Below are positions 1 to 7,850 of a stretch of DNA of 64,000 nt, in pieces; position 1 is the stretch's first letter, and every line of letters starts with the position of its first letter. The stretch comes from Sphaerochaeta sp032144095 (GTDB lineage Bacteria > Spirochaetota > Spirochaetia > Sphaerochaetales > Sphaerochaetaceae), in contig NZ_JAVSNJ010000002.1 in the NCBI RefSeq assembly GCF_032144095.1, forward strand, positions 124,001-188,000. Direction: 5' to 3'. The notes under the pieces were generated by a model, which searched no databases, had not been told where the DNA came from, and worked only from the letters and a program-made list of their open reading frames with translations. The position numbers were made by a program, and so were the translations under genes.

Positions 1-75
1 GTACTTTAACCAAATTATTTCAGGTGTAATAAGATATATTATATTTGTTTTAGATTATTTATCAATTGTACGAAA

Positions 76-96
76 TGTAAATGGAATGCATTTACA
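76..96. repeat. Inverted repeat TGTAAATG-N5-CATTTACA
   Basis: Two perfect 8-base arms (76-83 and 89-96) flank a 5-base centre. The site is about 240 bases upstream of the integrase start. It has no T-run, so it looks more like a protein-binding site than a terminator. Its role is inferred only from position. Confidence 0.4.
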
Positions 97-148
97 ATGG
101 TTACACAATAGGTATACATATCAATTTTGTTCACCTCCAATTTACCTA

Positions 149-167
149 CTTACTTTTAACAAGTAAG
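149..167. repeat. Inverted repeat CTTACTT-N5-AAGTAAG
   Basis: Perfect 7-base arms at 149-155 and 161-167 lie about 20 bases upstream of the putative -35 box of the integrase gene. A regulator or recombinase arm-site role is plausible. Nothing in the sequence distinguishes the two. Confidence 0.4.
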
Positions 168-185
168 AAGATAGAAAAGGAAATC

Positions 186-214
186 TTGACATATATTTGG
201 TGATAAACTACTAT
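186..214 (+). promoter_or_regulatory. Putative sigma-70 promoter of the integrase gene
   Basis: A consensus -35 box TTGACA (186-191) is followed after 17 bases by TACTAT (209-214), four of six matches to the -10 consensus. It would start transcription near 221, leaving a leader of about 95 bases before the start codon at 317. Confidence 0.45.
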
Positions 215-316
215 ATAGAAGTCTTTTATACGGTTTATTCTTAGTGCTTTGAAAGTGAACAAAACCACATGATTGAACAGATGTTTGAACATATTCACTC
301 TTTTGGAGGATTACCC

Positions 317-1531
317 ATGGTGACCAGTGCACCCTTCACGCTATGCAGGATTACACGATCTGAGAGGATATATTGGTATGCCCTGTTCAGGAATCCCGAG
401 ACAGGAGAGCGTACAAACAAGAAGAGCGTAGAGATGCTCCGCAAGGAACTGGGAATAGTTTCCCAGCATCCTGTCAAACGACGTGATGAAGCTATCCTCA
501 TATGCCAGAAAGCGTTGGACCAAGGCTTGATCTTTGGGAAGAGGGAACCGATAACCTTGTACTCCTATCTGAAGAGTTTCTACGATTGGGATAGCAGCCC
601 CTATGTGGAGAGGCGAAACCTCCTCGATCCCGGCAGTATCTCCAAGGACTATATAGCTACCAGAAAGAACTTGCTGGCCAATCATATCTTGCCACGAATC
701 AAACCCAATCTGTTCTTGTCTGCAGTTACACTCAACCAGTTGGAACAAATACAGCTTTCTTTGGTAAAAGAGGGAAAACTAGCTTCGACAACCATCAACT
801 TGTGCATGGGTGCGCTCTCTCTTGCCTTGGGTGAAGCCCAGAAAAGGTCCCTGATCCCTTCTACCCTCGCCTATAGGGTACAGCCATTGAAGAGTGTCCA
901 TCGGGTACGGGGCATACTCAGCGAGGATGAATTGAGGTCTTTCATGCACTATTTGAAGAAGCAGGGAGAGGAGAGGATCTACCTTGCCTGCCTGCTCTCG
1001 CTTTTGACAGGCATGCGTAGCGGAGAATTGCGTGCCTTGCAGTTTACTGCCATAGGGGATGGGATCATCACCGTTGACCAGGCATATGCAGACAAGGCAG
1101 GACTTAAGGAACCCAAAGGGAAGAAAACCCGATATGTCCCGTGTCCCACATTCCTCTGTGATGCCTTGAGGGATCTATCCATAGCAAACCCCAATCCCAA
1201 TGCCCACCATCTGGTATTTTGGAGCAAGAGAGGAGGTGGCTTTGTTTCCAGCCACTATTTCAGCGAACGATTGCAAGAGGAACTGGAACGATCTGGAGTG
1301 ATGACGAAAGAGGAGATGGTTGAACGGAATATCACCTTCCACTCACTCAGGCATATTGCCAATACCCTTTTGAGGGGCTCGGTTGACGAGCATGTACTTC
1401 GCTTGACCATAGGACACAGCAGCGAACAGCTATCCGACCTCTATACACACCTGAGCCAGAGGGGGCTAAAGAGCGTTGAGTTGGCACAGCAGAACAATAT
1501 ACTTCCCCTACTGGGTGAGGATACTCCCTAG
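317..1531 (+). CDS. Tyrosine recombinase (phage-type integrase)
   Basis: Site-specific recombinase of about 404 residues that would cut and rejoin DNA through a tyrosine nucleophile. The catalytic set is visible: Arg234 in TGMRSGELR, His342 and Arg345 in FHSLRHIANT, His367 in IGHSSEQ and the nucleophile Tyr376 in DLYTHL, with a candidate lysine in the basic stretch before YVPCP. The N-terminal part is a core-binding helical domain. The start at 317 is preferred over an in-frame ATG at 269 because GGAGGA at 305-310 sits six bases before it, while 269 has no ribosome-binding site. The AT-rich leader suggests a mobile-element edge. The 3' end overlaps the convergent UvrA-like gene by 24 bases. 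All catalytic residues are present, so it is probably active; its target site is unknown. Confidence 0.88.
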   Translation: MVTSAPFTLCRITRSERIYWYALFRNPETGERTNKKSVEMLRKELGIVSQHPVKRRDEAILICQKALDQGLIFGKREPITLYSYLKSFYDWDSSPYVERRNLLDPGSISKDYIATRKNLLANHILPRIKPNLFLSAVTLNQLEQIQLSLVKEGKLASTTINLCMGALSLALGEAQKRSLIPSTLAYRVQPLKSVHRVRGILSEDELRSFMHYLKKQGEERIYLACLLSLLTGMRSGELRALQFTAIGDGIITVDQAYADKAGLKEPKGKKTRYVPCPTFLCDALRDLSIANPNPNAHHLVFWSKRGGGFVSSHYFSERLQEELERSGVMTKEEMVERNITFHSLRHIANTLLRGSVDEHVLRLTIGHSSEQLSDLYTHLSQRGLKSVELAQQNNILPLLGEDTP

Positions 1532-3958
1532 ACCAAGGTATCGTGCTGTATAGCTATTGCTGGCACTACCAATCCCTGACAAGGGACCGCTGTACAACAG
1601 CTCTCCACCCTTGTCCCCACCTTCGGGGCCAAGGTCTACGATCCAGTCTGATTGTTGGATCAACTGCAGGTTGTGCTCCACTACGATAAGGGTTGCACCT
1701 CTTTTGACCATCTCCTGGAGGAGGGAGATGAAATGCTCAACGTCCTGGGGGTGTAGACCAATCGTTGGTTCATCCATGAGATAGAGCACCTTTTTGGATT
1801 GCCTCTTCTGTCTGGACAGGGCCCTGGCCAATTTCAGCCTCTGTGCCTCCCCACCCGAAAGGGTCGGGATGGTCTGGCCTAGCTCAAGGTATCCAAGGCC
1901 GACATCCAGCAGGATAGTGAGCAACCGCTGGATGGGCCAGTTGCTGCAAAACAGATGGGAGGCCTCTTCCACCGTCAAAAGCAGGATATCGTTGATGGAG
2001 TGCCCCTCATGCAAGACGGAGAGAACCTCCTCATTGAAACGCTTTCCGTTGCAGGAAGGACAGACAACCTCCCTGGAAGCAAAGAACAGCAAGGTGTTCT
2101 CGATGGAACCCAATCCTTCACACCGCTCGCACCTTCCCCCTTTGCTGTTGAACGAGAAGCTCTTGGCCGAAAGATGGGGCTTATCCAATTTGGCTTCCTG
2201 GGCGAACAGGTTCCGGATCGGGGTATAGATATCCATGAACGTAGCAACATTCGATCGTTTCATCGCCCAAATGGAAGGCTGGTCGAGTACAACCACCTCA
2301 TCAAACGCTGAGGTGATCGTGGGCTCCTCTGCCAAATGGTCAAACACCAACGTCGTCTTGCCGGAGCCAGAAACGCCGGTAACGACGGTCAGGCACCCAA
2401 TGGGGAACTGGACGGTCAGGTTGTGAAGGTTGTGCCTTGTTGCATTGGTTACGGTAAGGAAAAGCTGAGAGCCATCCCTGGGATTCCTCTCAATCTGTTT
2501 CTGCCTGAAAGAACCGGTAACAGAGCTCGGCTGCGATCGCAATTCGTTGAGGGTACCACTGCCTATCAGGCGGCCACCATATCTGCCTGCACCGGGGCCC
2601 AGGTCAAAAATCATATCGGCTTGTTGCATGACCGTTGGGTCGTGTTCGATCACCAGAACGGTATTTCCCTTGTCCCTGAGCAGTTTCATTTGTGTTATCA
2701 GGTTCTGCGTATCCTTGGGATGGAGGCCCGTTGTTGGCTCATCAAGCATATAGATGATACCGGTAAGCGAAGAGTTCAAGGCGGAGGAAAGCCTAAGCCT
2801 CTGCATCTCCCCTGAGCTGAGGGTGATGGTCTGCCTATCGAGACAGAGGTATCCAAGCCCTGTCTGCATGAGACCCTCCAGTTTGGTAAAGAGCGCAAGC
2901 AGATAGGACTCAACATACAGGTGTTGTTGTCGGTCGAGGGATTGGGAGAGATGTTCGACCCATTGCAGGAGATCCTGCACATTCATGGCTGATAGCTCAG
3001 GAAGGCGCTTACCCAAGAGGGTGGCTTCCCGTGAAAGGGGTTGCAGCCGTTCGCCATGGCAAGCCGGACAGGGCGTTTGGACAAAGAACTCCTGCAGTCC
3101 CTTAGTGACACCCTTCTCTTCTGCAATCCTTCTCAGCAGTGTTGTATACACCCCTTCGAATTTTCCCTCTGCTTGGGTTTTTGGCAGCCCAATGGTTGGG
3201 AACAACCCTTTGACCTGTTCACTTCCCGTCCCATACAAAAGCAAGGTCCTCTGTTCATGGGAGAAATTGCCAAGCTTGAGGCCTGCTACGGGAGCAAGCG
3301 AGTAATGGTTCAGCGCCTTGTTGAAGGTTTCGATCTGGTACTCCTTGTACCGCTGCTTCCAAAACACCACAGCCCCTTCATCCAAGCTGAGCCCGTCATG
3401 GAGCACCCTCTTGGCATCGATCTCCCAGACCACACCCAAACCCTGACAGGTAGGGCAAGCACCTTCTGCGGTGTTGAAGGAAAATTCAGTACAGGTTAGT
3501 TTTCGCATCTGCTTCTTGCAGTGAGGACAAGTCTGGTAGACTAGGACTTGATCCTGCTCCTTGACCACTTCATCAAGGACAGAAGATTGTGCAAAGCTGC
3601 CAGCACAGTAGGGGCAGCTCCTCTGGGAGATTTTTTCAAAGACAAGTCTCAGGTCAGTATACATGTCGGTAACGGTCCCTACGGTCGATCGGGGATTCCT
3701 GTTCTTGTCTGTCTGGGAGATGAGTACCGCTGGTGAGAGATTGGTGATGGACTCTACTTTCGGCTTTGCCATTCCCTGAAAGCCCATGGCCTCCAGGTAT
3801 TGGCGCTGGGCCTCCTGAAACAATACATCATAGAGCAAAGTAGTCTTCCCCGAGCCTGAAACCCCGGTAAACACAACCAGCTTGTTCCGAGGGATAGCCA
3901 GGGAAATGTGTTGGAGATTTTTCTCATAGGCTCCCTGTACGAAGATGTACTCTTTCAT
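1508..3958 (-). CDS. UvrA-like ABC ATPase paralogue lacking the UvrB-binding region
   Basis: This 816-residue protein has the tandem ABC layout of UvrA: two Walker A motifs of the form GVSGSGKTT (near residues 32 and 525), two signature regions (LSSGEMQRLRL and LSGGEAQRLKL), two Walker B segments (MLDEPTTGLHP and LMDEPTIGLHP) and CxxC zinc modules. A genuine 944-residue UvrA is encoded at 44690-47524. Set against it, this protein is missing roughly 100 residues between the NPRSTVGT segment and the CPTCQGLG zinc module, where UvrA docks UvrB. It therefore probably works without UvrB. Relatives of this short class occur with antibiotic production or resistance, but no substrate can be read here. 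The ribosome-binding site before the ATG at 3958 is weak. Confidence 0.85.
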   Translation of the reverse strand: MKEYIFVQGAYEKNLQHISLAIPRNKLVVFTGVSGSGKTTLLYDVLFQEAQRQYLEAMGFQGMAKPKVESITNLSPAVLISQTDKNRNPRSTVGTVTDMYTDLRLVFEKISQRSCPYCAGSFAQSSVLDEVVKEQDQVLVYQTCPHCKKQMRKLTCTEFSFNTAEGACPTCQGLGVVWEIDAKRVLHDGLSLDEGAVVFWKQRYKEYQIETFNKALNHYSLAPVAGLKLGNFSHEQRTLLLYGTGSEQVKGLFPTIGLPKTQAEGKFEGVYTTLLRRIAEEKGVTKGLQEFFVQTPCPACHGERLQPLSREATLLGKRLPELSAMNVQDLLQWVEHLSQSLDRQQHLYVESYLLALFTKLEGLMQTGLGYLCLDRQTITLSSGEMQRLRLSSALNSSLTGIIYMLDEPTTGLHPKDTQNLITQMKLLRDKGNTVLVIEHDPTVMQQADMIFDLGPGAGRYGGRLIGSGTLNELRSQPSSVTGSFRQKQIERNPRDGSQLFLTVTNATRHNLHNLTVQFPIGCLTVVTGVSGSGKTTLVFDHLAEEPTITSAFDEVVVLDQPSIWAMKRSNVATFMDIYTPIRNLFAQEAKLDKPHLSAKSFSFNSKGGRCERCEGLGSIENTLLFFASREVVCPSCNGKRFNEEVLSVLHEGHSINDILLLTVEEASHLFCSNWPIQRLLTILLDVGLGYLELGQTIPTLSGGEAQRLKLARALSRQKRQSKKVLYLMDEPTIGLHPQDVEHFISLLQEMVKRGATLIVVEHNLQLIQQSDWIVDLGPEGGDKGGELLYSGPLSGIGSASNSYTARYLGLGSILTQ

Positions 3959-4221
3959 GGCTGTATTCTAGGATGAGATGGAGCGAGAAAACAAGGTGTC
4001 TAACTAGGATATACGAGCAAAAGCCTACAGCGTACAAAACCCCTTGGAAGCTGTGAAATACCTGTACAATAGCAAGGATTCGTAGCCAAAGGTATGGTTG
4101 AAATGGTTGTTCAAGCGATTGCAGGCATGAATTGCGTATTCTGGCGGGTCAACTAGTTTCCTTGACTTGCGTTGCATGGTACAGTTTGGATAACTTTTCT
4201 AGGTAATAGATAGGAGAAACG

Positions 4222-4959
4222 ATGAAACTTGCAGTTCTCAGTGATGTTCATGGAAACTATAGGGCCCTGGAAGCAGTGCTCCTTGATACCAAGGAATTGG
4301 GTGTTGACCATATCCTCTTTCTTGGGGATCTGGTTTATATGGGCCTCGATCCGCAACCCTGTTTTGACCTGTTGATGACAAACAAGCCCTTGGTAACCAT
4401 AAAAGGAAATACTGACGCCACTATTGAAGGCATCAAGGGTAATGTACCCACTTCTGATAGTGAAAAAGAGATGCACAAGTTTGTCCGCTATACAGACATC
4501 CGCATGAAACAAGAATCAAAACAGCTGTTGAAGACCTGGTCGATTTCCCAACGGGGGGAAATAGGCAACGACCCATTCATTTTCTGCCACGGAAGCCCAT
4601 ACTCCTTCAATGAGGCCATCACAGCCGATATGAAGGTTGGTTCGGAACTCTATGACAAGCTCATGGGTGAGGACGCATCGGTCATTCTCTGTGGTCATAC
4701 TCATGTGCCAGCCGATTTTATGCTTGGGGAAAAACGCATCATCAATCCAGGAGCCGTAGGCTACAGCTTTGATGGTGATGTCAGACCCTCCTACGCCCTC
4801 CTGGACATACAGAACCAGAGAGTCAATGCCATCATCAGGCGGGTTGACTATGACCGTGAGATGTATTTGAGTGAAGTTGAGCATGCCACCCATAGCTTCA
4901 GGCCCTTTGCCAGTCTGGCCTATGCACTGAAATATGGAAGGCCCGACCCTAAGGCGTAA
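4222..4959 (+). CDS. Calcineurin-like metallophosphoesterase
   Basis: A 245-residue cytoplasmic phosphoesterase of the YfcE/MJ0936-like type. The metal-binding motifs occur in the expected order: DVHGN at residues 8-12, GDLVYMG near 35, GNTD near 62, a histidine in FCHGSP near 120 and GHTHVP near 158. A GGAG ribosome-binding site lies just upstream of the ATG. The family cleaves phosphodiesters or phosphomonoesters with a two-metal centre; the substrate cannot be deduced. Its stop codon overlaps the end of the convergent exchanger gene by 11 bases. The pair are neighbours only by convergence, so shared function is not implied. Confidence 0.85.
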   Translation: MKLAVLSDVHGNYRALEAVLLDTKELGVDHILFLGDLVYMGLDPQPCFDLLMTNKPLVTIKGNTDATIEGIKGNVPTSDSEKEMHKFVRYTDIRMKQESKQLLKTWSISQRGEIGNDPFIFCHGSPYSFNEAITADMKVGSELYDKLMGEDASVILCGHTHVPADFMLGEKRIINPGAVGYSFDGDVRPSYALLDIQNQRVNAIIRRVDYDREMYLSEVEHATHSFRPFASLAYALKYGRPDPKA

Positions 4960-5920
4960 CTATTGTCTTGATGAGGTAGGAAGTGTACAAGAGGTATATG
5001 CATACCAGGAAGGCTCCCTCAAACCGGTTGATCCTTCCCTTCCTGCCATTGAAGCCGTAGCCAATGACAAACAAGGATATGGTAAGCAGTGCCATTAGGG
5101 TCATGTCCCTGTAGACAGTGGTACTTTCGACTGCAGTGGGGTGGATGACCCCTGAAATCCCGACAACAGCCAGGGTATTGAAGAGATTGGAGCCGATGAT
5201 ATTGCCGATGGCGATGTCAGGCTCCCCTTTTCGTGCTGCCACGATCGAGGAGGCAAGCTCCGGCAGGGAGGTGCCTACTGCCACTACGGTCAGGCCAATG
5301 ATGGTATCGCTGACCCCAAAGTGGTGTGCTATCTCTACAGCAGCCCATACCAATACCCTGGAGCTGCCAATGAGGATGACCAGGCCTGAGAGCAGTTTCC
5401 AGATGGCCTTGGAAAGGATAACATCCTTTTTCATCTCATGCTCGGTCTGCCTACCCAAAGAGTCGGTATTCTTCCTCATCCCCTGGATAACTGACCAGGT
5501 CATCAGAAAGGCAAAAAGCACCAGAAGGTAGAGTGCATTCCAAAATGAGAGGTAGAGGTCCATAAGCAAAAGGATAGAGATACCGGTAATGAAGGTAAGT
5601 ATCGGCAACTCCTTGCGTAGGATTGCCGAGTGTATCCGTACTGGGGTGATGATGGCTGTAAGCCCAAGAATGAGTGCTATGTTGGCAATATTCGAACCAT
5701 AGGCGTTTCCCAAGGCAATCCCAGGATTTCCCTGTATTGCGGCAAAGGTCGATACCACCAACTCAGGGGCTGAAGTGCCAAAGCCTACGATAACCATTCC
5801 AATGAGCAGGGAGGGCATGCCAAAGAACTTTGCGGTGGATGAGGCACCCTCTACAAAACGATCAGAACTCCACAACAAAAGCAAAAGACCTAAAACAAGA
5901 AGAATACTGGGTATAAGCAT
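4949..5920 (-). CDS. Sodium/calcium exchanger family membrane protein (YrbG-like)
   Basis: A 323-residue integral membrane protein with about ten hydrophobic segments in two related halves. Each half carries the alpha-repeat signature of the Ca2+:cation antiporter family: GFGTSAPELVVS near residue 46 and AVGTSLPELASS near 215, followed by GNIIGSNLFN. These acidic and asparagine residues bind the cation. The protein would extrude calcium, or another cation, in exchange for sodium or protons across the inner membrane. An AAGGA ribosome-binding site precedes the ATG, and a 10-base-pair hairpin lies in the leader. No linked gene points to the physiological cation. Confidence 0.88.
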   Translation of the reverse strand: MLIPSILLVLGLLLLLWSSDRFVEGASSTAKFFGMPSLLIGMVIVGFGTSAPELVVSTFAAIQGNPGIALGNAYGSNIANIALILGLTAIITPVRIHSAILRKELPILTFITGISILLLMDLYLSFWNALYLLVLFAFLMTWSVIQGMRKNTDSLGRQTEHEMKKDVILSKAIWKLLSGLVILIGSSRVLVWAAVEIAHHFGVSDTIIGLTVVAVGTSLPELASSIVAARKGEPDIAIGNIIGSNLFNTLAVVGISGVIHPTAVESTTVYRDMTLMALLTISLFVIGYGFNGRKGRINRFEGAFLVCIYLLYTSYLIKTIVTP

Positions 5921-5947
5921 AAAAATCCTTTACATGGGGAGAAAGAA

Positions 5948-5978
5948 CAAGAACGCGATCACACCGGACGCGTTCTTG
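5948..5978 (-). promoter_or_regulatory. Stem-loop in the leader of the exchanger gene
   Basis: CAAGAACGCG (5948-5957) and CGCGTTCTTG (5969-5978) form a perfect 10-base-pair stem with an 11-base loop, about 28 bases upstream of the exchanger start on the minus strand. There is no T-run on either side, so simple termination is unlikely. It may stabilise the mRNA or be a binding site. Confidence 0.4.
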
Positions 5979-6080
5979 CATATCATCATAGCATAGTTTG
6001 GCAAGATTTCTCAACTAGGTAAACCTGCACTCCTTCCTTCAATTCTGTGGCAAAGGTAGGTGATAGTGTCTGCTATATAC

Positions 6081-6242
6081 CTATTCTACGGCATCCAGGG
6101 CCAAAGAGGAGGATGTGGTGACAACCCCATGCATAGTCTCGGTGACGACGGTCCCCCAATTTGTATCCTTGACGGAGATTGTAGGCAACCTTGTTGTTTT
6201 GTAGTGTGGCAAACTTAGAAAAGTATTGGTATACTGGTCCAT
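6081..6242 (-). CDS. Possible small protein, 53 residues, unrecognised
   Basis: A short reading frame in the roughly 500-base space between the exchanger gene and tmRNA. A good ribosome-binding site, AAGGAAGG, stands six bases before the ATG at 6242; an alternative ATG at 6248 is too close to it. The protein begins MDQYTNTFLSL, is rich in threonine and has no signal peptide or membrane segment. I do not recognise it. The start region can pair with an upstream GGGCATC, which could hide it. It may be a real small gene or a chance frame; codon content alone does not settle it. The rest of 5979-6370 shows nothing else convincing. Confidence 0.3.
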   Translation of the reverse strand: MDQYTNTFLSLPHYKTTRLPTISVKDTNWGTVVTETMHGVVTTSSSLALDAVE

Positions 6243-6299
6243 GGGCATCCTTCCTTTAGTGTTGTTAGTGGTTAATCAATACTAACAGAAGAGATGCCC
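6243..6299 (-). promoter_or_regulatory. Nested inverted repeats over the start of the small ORF
   Basis: GGGCATC (6243-6249) pairs with GATGCCC (6293-6299), and inside it GTTAGT (6264-6269) pairs with ACTAAC (6281-6286). On the minus-strand RNA the outer stem would include the first ATG (6248) of the small ORF and lie next to its ribosome-binding site, so folding could limit translation. This is an inference from pairing only. Confidence 0.3.
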
Positions 6300-6370
6300 T
6301 TTATCAAATTTCAAAAACCAAGTGCATTATGTAGGTATTTAAGAACCCACTGATGTTTGGTTTGAACCAC

Positions 6371-6408
6371 AAAATAGCCGGACCACTCTTTTGAGCAATC
6401 CGGCTATT
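6371..6408 (-). terminator. Terminator downstream of tmRNA
   Basis: AATAGCCGGA (6373-6382) and TCCGGCTATT (6399-6408) make a perfect 10-base-pair stem directly beyond the tmRNA 3' end, followed on the minus strand by TTTTG. A rho-independent terminator for ssrA is the simplest reading. Confidence 0.75.
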
Positions 6409-6415
6409 GGTGTTT

Positions 6416-6789
6416 TGGAGGTGGGGGGATTCGAACCCCCGTCCTAACGTGCCACCCAATGACGTCTACAAGCTTAGCCAATGTTCTTTGTTTCCGAAGG
6501 TAGCTAGGTACACCAGCAAAACGCGCTTCCTTCGTATCCTACTGTAGTTTCCCCCCAGATCGCAGGCCTCTCTGGGAGTAAGCCCCTATTTTTACAGGTT
6601 ACCGGTGCTTAAGAGCGGCAGCAGCCAGGCCTGTACGCATTCGTGCTATTAGGCAGCGAGAGCGTATTCTGCGTTGAAGGAGACTTCGTCTTCTTTTTTG
6701 GCAGTTAAAATTTTTGCTAGTTTTAGGAGTTGGCGCTCCGCTTGCAGCCATTGGCCTGATCTTCCGCCAGTCGAAACCGAAACACCCCC
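6416..6789 (-). ncRNA. ssrA: Transfer-messenger RNA (tmRNA)
   Basis: tmRNA rescues stalled ribosomes by acting first as alanyl-tRNA and then as a short mRNA for a degradation tag. The 5' end begins GGGGGTGTTTCGGTTTCGAC (from 6789) and the 3' end carries a T-arm around GGTTCGAATCC. Acceptor strands GGGGGUG and CACCUCC pair over seven bases with one G-U, and the discriminator A is at 6416. CCA is not encoded; the next bases are AAA. The tag frame lies at 6649-6702. Length is 374 nt, normal for a one-piece tmRNA. A promoter (6817-6845) and a terminator (6371-6408) frame it. Confidence 0.95.
6649..6702 (-). other. tmRNA tag-peptide reading frame
   Basis: The frame inside tmRNA encodes AKKEDEVSFNAEYALAA followed by TAA TAG. 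GCC at 6700-6702 is taken as the resume codon because it follows TAACT, as the resume codon does in Bacillus subtilis tmRNA. An in-frame GCA five codons upstream is a less likely alternative. The ALAA end is the usual ClpXP-type degron. Confidence 0.75.
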
Positions 6790-6816
6790 GAAGGAAAAAT
6801 CCTTTGGAGTAACCAT

Positions 6817-6845
6817 ACTATACAAAAAAAAGGCTATAAAGGCAA
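6817..6845 (-). promoter_or_regulatory. Promoter of ssrA
   Basis: On the minus strand TTGCCT (6840-6845) is separated by exactly 17 bases from TATAGT (6817-6822). The predicted start falls about 20 bases before the mature 5' end at 6789, consistent with a short precursor trimmed by RNase P. Confidence 0.7.
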
Positions 6846-6846
6846 G

Positions 6847-6874
6847 AAGGGACCACCCACAAGGATAGTCCCTT
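6847..6874 (-). terminator. Putative terminator of the ribose-type operon
   Basis: AAGGGAC (6847-6853) and GTCCCTT (6868-6874) form a 7-base-pair stem 23 bases beyond the binding-protein stop codon. The T-run that follows is poor, so termination may be partial, and the ssrA promoter starts inside this region. Confidence 0.45.
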
Positions 6875-6896
6875 CGAAGCTACGACTCTCTATCGC

Positions 6897-7805
6897 CTAG
6901 AGATTGGCTTTGGTCAGTACCGAAACGCCGGTGTCAAAATAGGCTGCACCGATGGCTTCGCCCTTCAGGGCACGTACTGCTGTCTTCATGCCCTCATAGC
7001 CCATGACATCAGGATTCTGGGCCATGGTGCACAGGAGGTTACCACTCTTGATAAGGGAGAGGATCATATCGGACTTGTCAAAACCAACGCCAACGACCTT
7101 CTTGCCAGCCTCGGCAATAGCATTACCGACACCAACAGTTGATCCTTCGTTTGCACCAAAGAGTCCTACAACGCCCTGGGTTATGAAGTTTGCACCCATG
7201 TCCTTGGCACGAGCTGCATCACCATCACAATACTGGGTCTCAAGAAGCTGGAAACCAGTTCCTTCAAAGGTCTTGCGGAAGCCAGCTTCACGGGCAACGG
7301 TGGATGCTGTTGCGCTGTTGACAGAAATGATACCAATCTTACCGGAGGTTACGCCATTACCCTTCAGGGCATTGAGCAGTTCCTTACCGGCAGTAGCACC
7401 GGCAGCGGTGTTGTCGGTTGCAAGGGTCTGTACTGCAGGATAGTTTGCTGCAGAGTCAACATAGACAATCTTCACACCAGCACTCTCTGCTTCCTTGAGG
7501 GCGGCTGTAACGGCATTGGGTCCGTTTGCAGCGAGCAGGATGGCATTGGCACCGCCTGCGACGGCATTGTTGATGCTTTCAATCTGTTTTGCATCATCCT
7601 TTACGTCGGGGGCAAGCCACTTGTAGGTGATGCCACCAAGTTCGGTAGCGGCCTTCTGAGCACCCTTGTCAACATTTACCCAGTGCTGGTCCATCTGGTC
7701 CATGGTGATCAGATAGATTTTATACCCTGAAGCTTCCTTTGCACCTTGGGCAAACAACGAGGTTGCCAGAACGAGTACACACAGTACGATCGCAATCTTT
7801 TTCAT
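6897..7805 (-). CDS. Sugar ABC transporter periplasmic binding protein (RbsB-like)
   Basis: A 302-residue exported protein that would capture a sugar in the periplasm and pass it to the permease encoded next door. The first 20 or so residues are a signal peptide ending LFAQGA. The rest matches the two-lobed ribose/galactose binding fold, with IYLITMDQMDQHWV near the start, AILLAANGPNAVTAAL near 90 and LATDNTAAGATAG near 130. It is the last gene of a minus-strand operon that also holds the permease, ATPase, a degenerate ATPase and a two-component system. A strong AAGGAG site precedes the ATG. The sugar is unknown; ribose-type proteins also bind galactose, allose, xylose or autoinducer-2. Confidence 0.87.
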   Translation of the reverse strand: MKKIAIVLCVLVLATSLFAQGAKEASGYKIYLITMDQMDQHWVNVDKGAQKAATELGGITYKWLAPDVKDDAKQIESINNAVAGGANAILLAANGPNAVTAALKEAESAGVKIVYVDSAANYPAVQTLATDNTAAGATAGKELLNALKGNGVTSGKIGIISVNSATASTVAREAGFRKTFEGTGFQLLETQYCDGDAARAKDMGANFITQGVVGLFGANEGSTVGVGNAIAEAGKKVVGVGFDKSDMILSLIKSGNLLCTMAQNPDVMGYEGMKTAVRALKGEAIGAAYFDTGVSVLTKANL

Positions 7806-7850
7806 AACAGTTCTCCTTTTTTCTATGTACTACACCTCACGTGTTAGTAT

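Larger units (their letters stand above)
1..268. other. AT-rich intergenic leader upstream of the integrase
   Basis: This stretch is much richer in A and T than the rest of the window and carries no convincing gene. It holds two perfect inverted repeats (76-96 and 149-167) and a promoter-like pair at 186-214. AT-rich DNA with palindromes beside a tyrosine recombinase is typical of the edge of an integrated element, where the recombinase and its partner bind. No copy of a tRNA or tmRNA 3' end is present, so no attachment site can be named. Confidence 0.5.

Noticed and set aside
6416..6480. Isolated tRNA gene suggested by GGTTCGAATCC
   Set aside because: This is the T-arm of tmRNA; the matching acceptor strand is 370 bases away and the tag frame lies between them.
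6416..6789. tmRNA 3' end as the attachment site of the recombinase at 317-1531
   Set aside because: ssrA is a common target, but no second copy of its 3' sequence was seen near the recombinase, and the genes between are ordinary. No att site can be supported.
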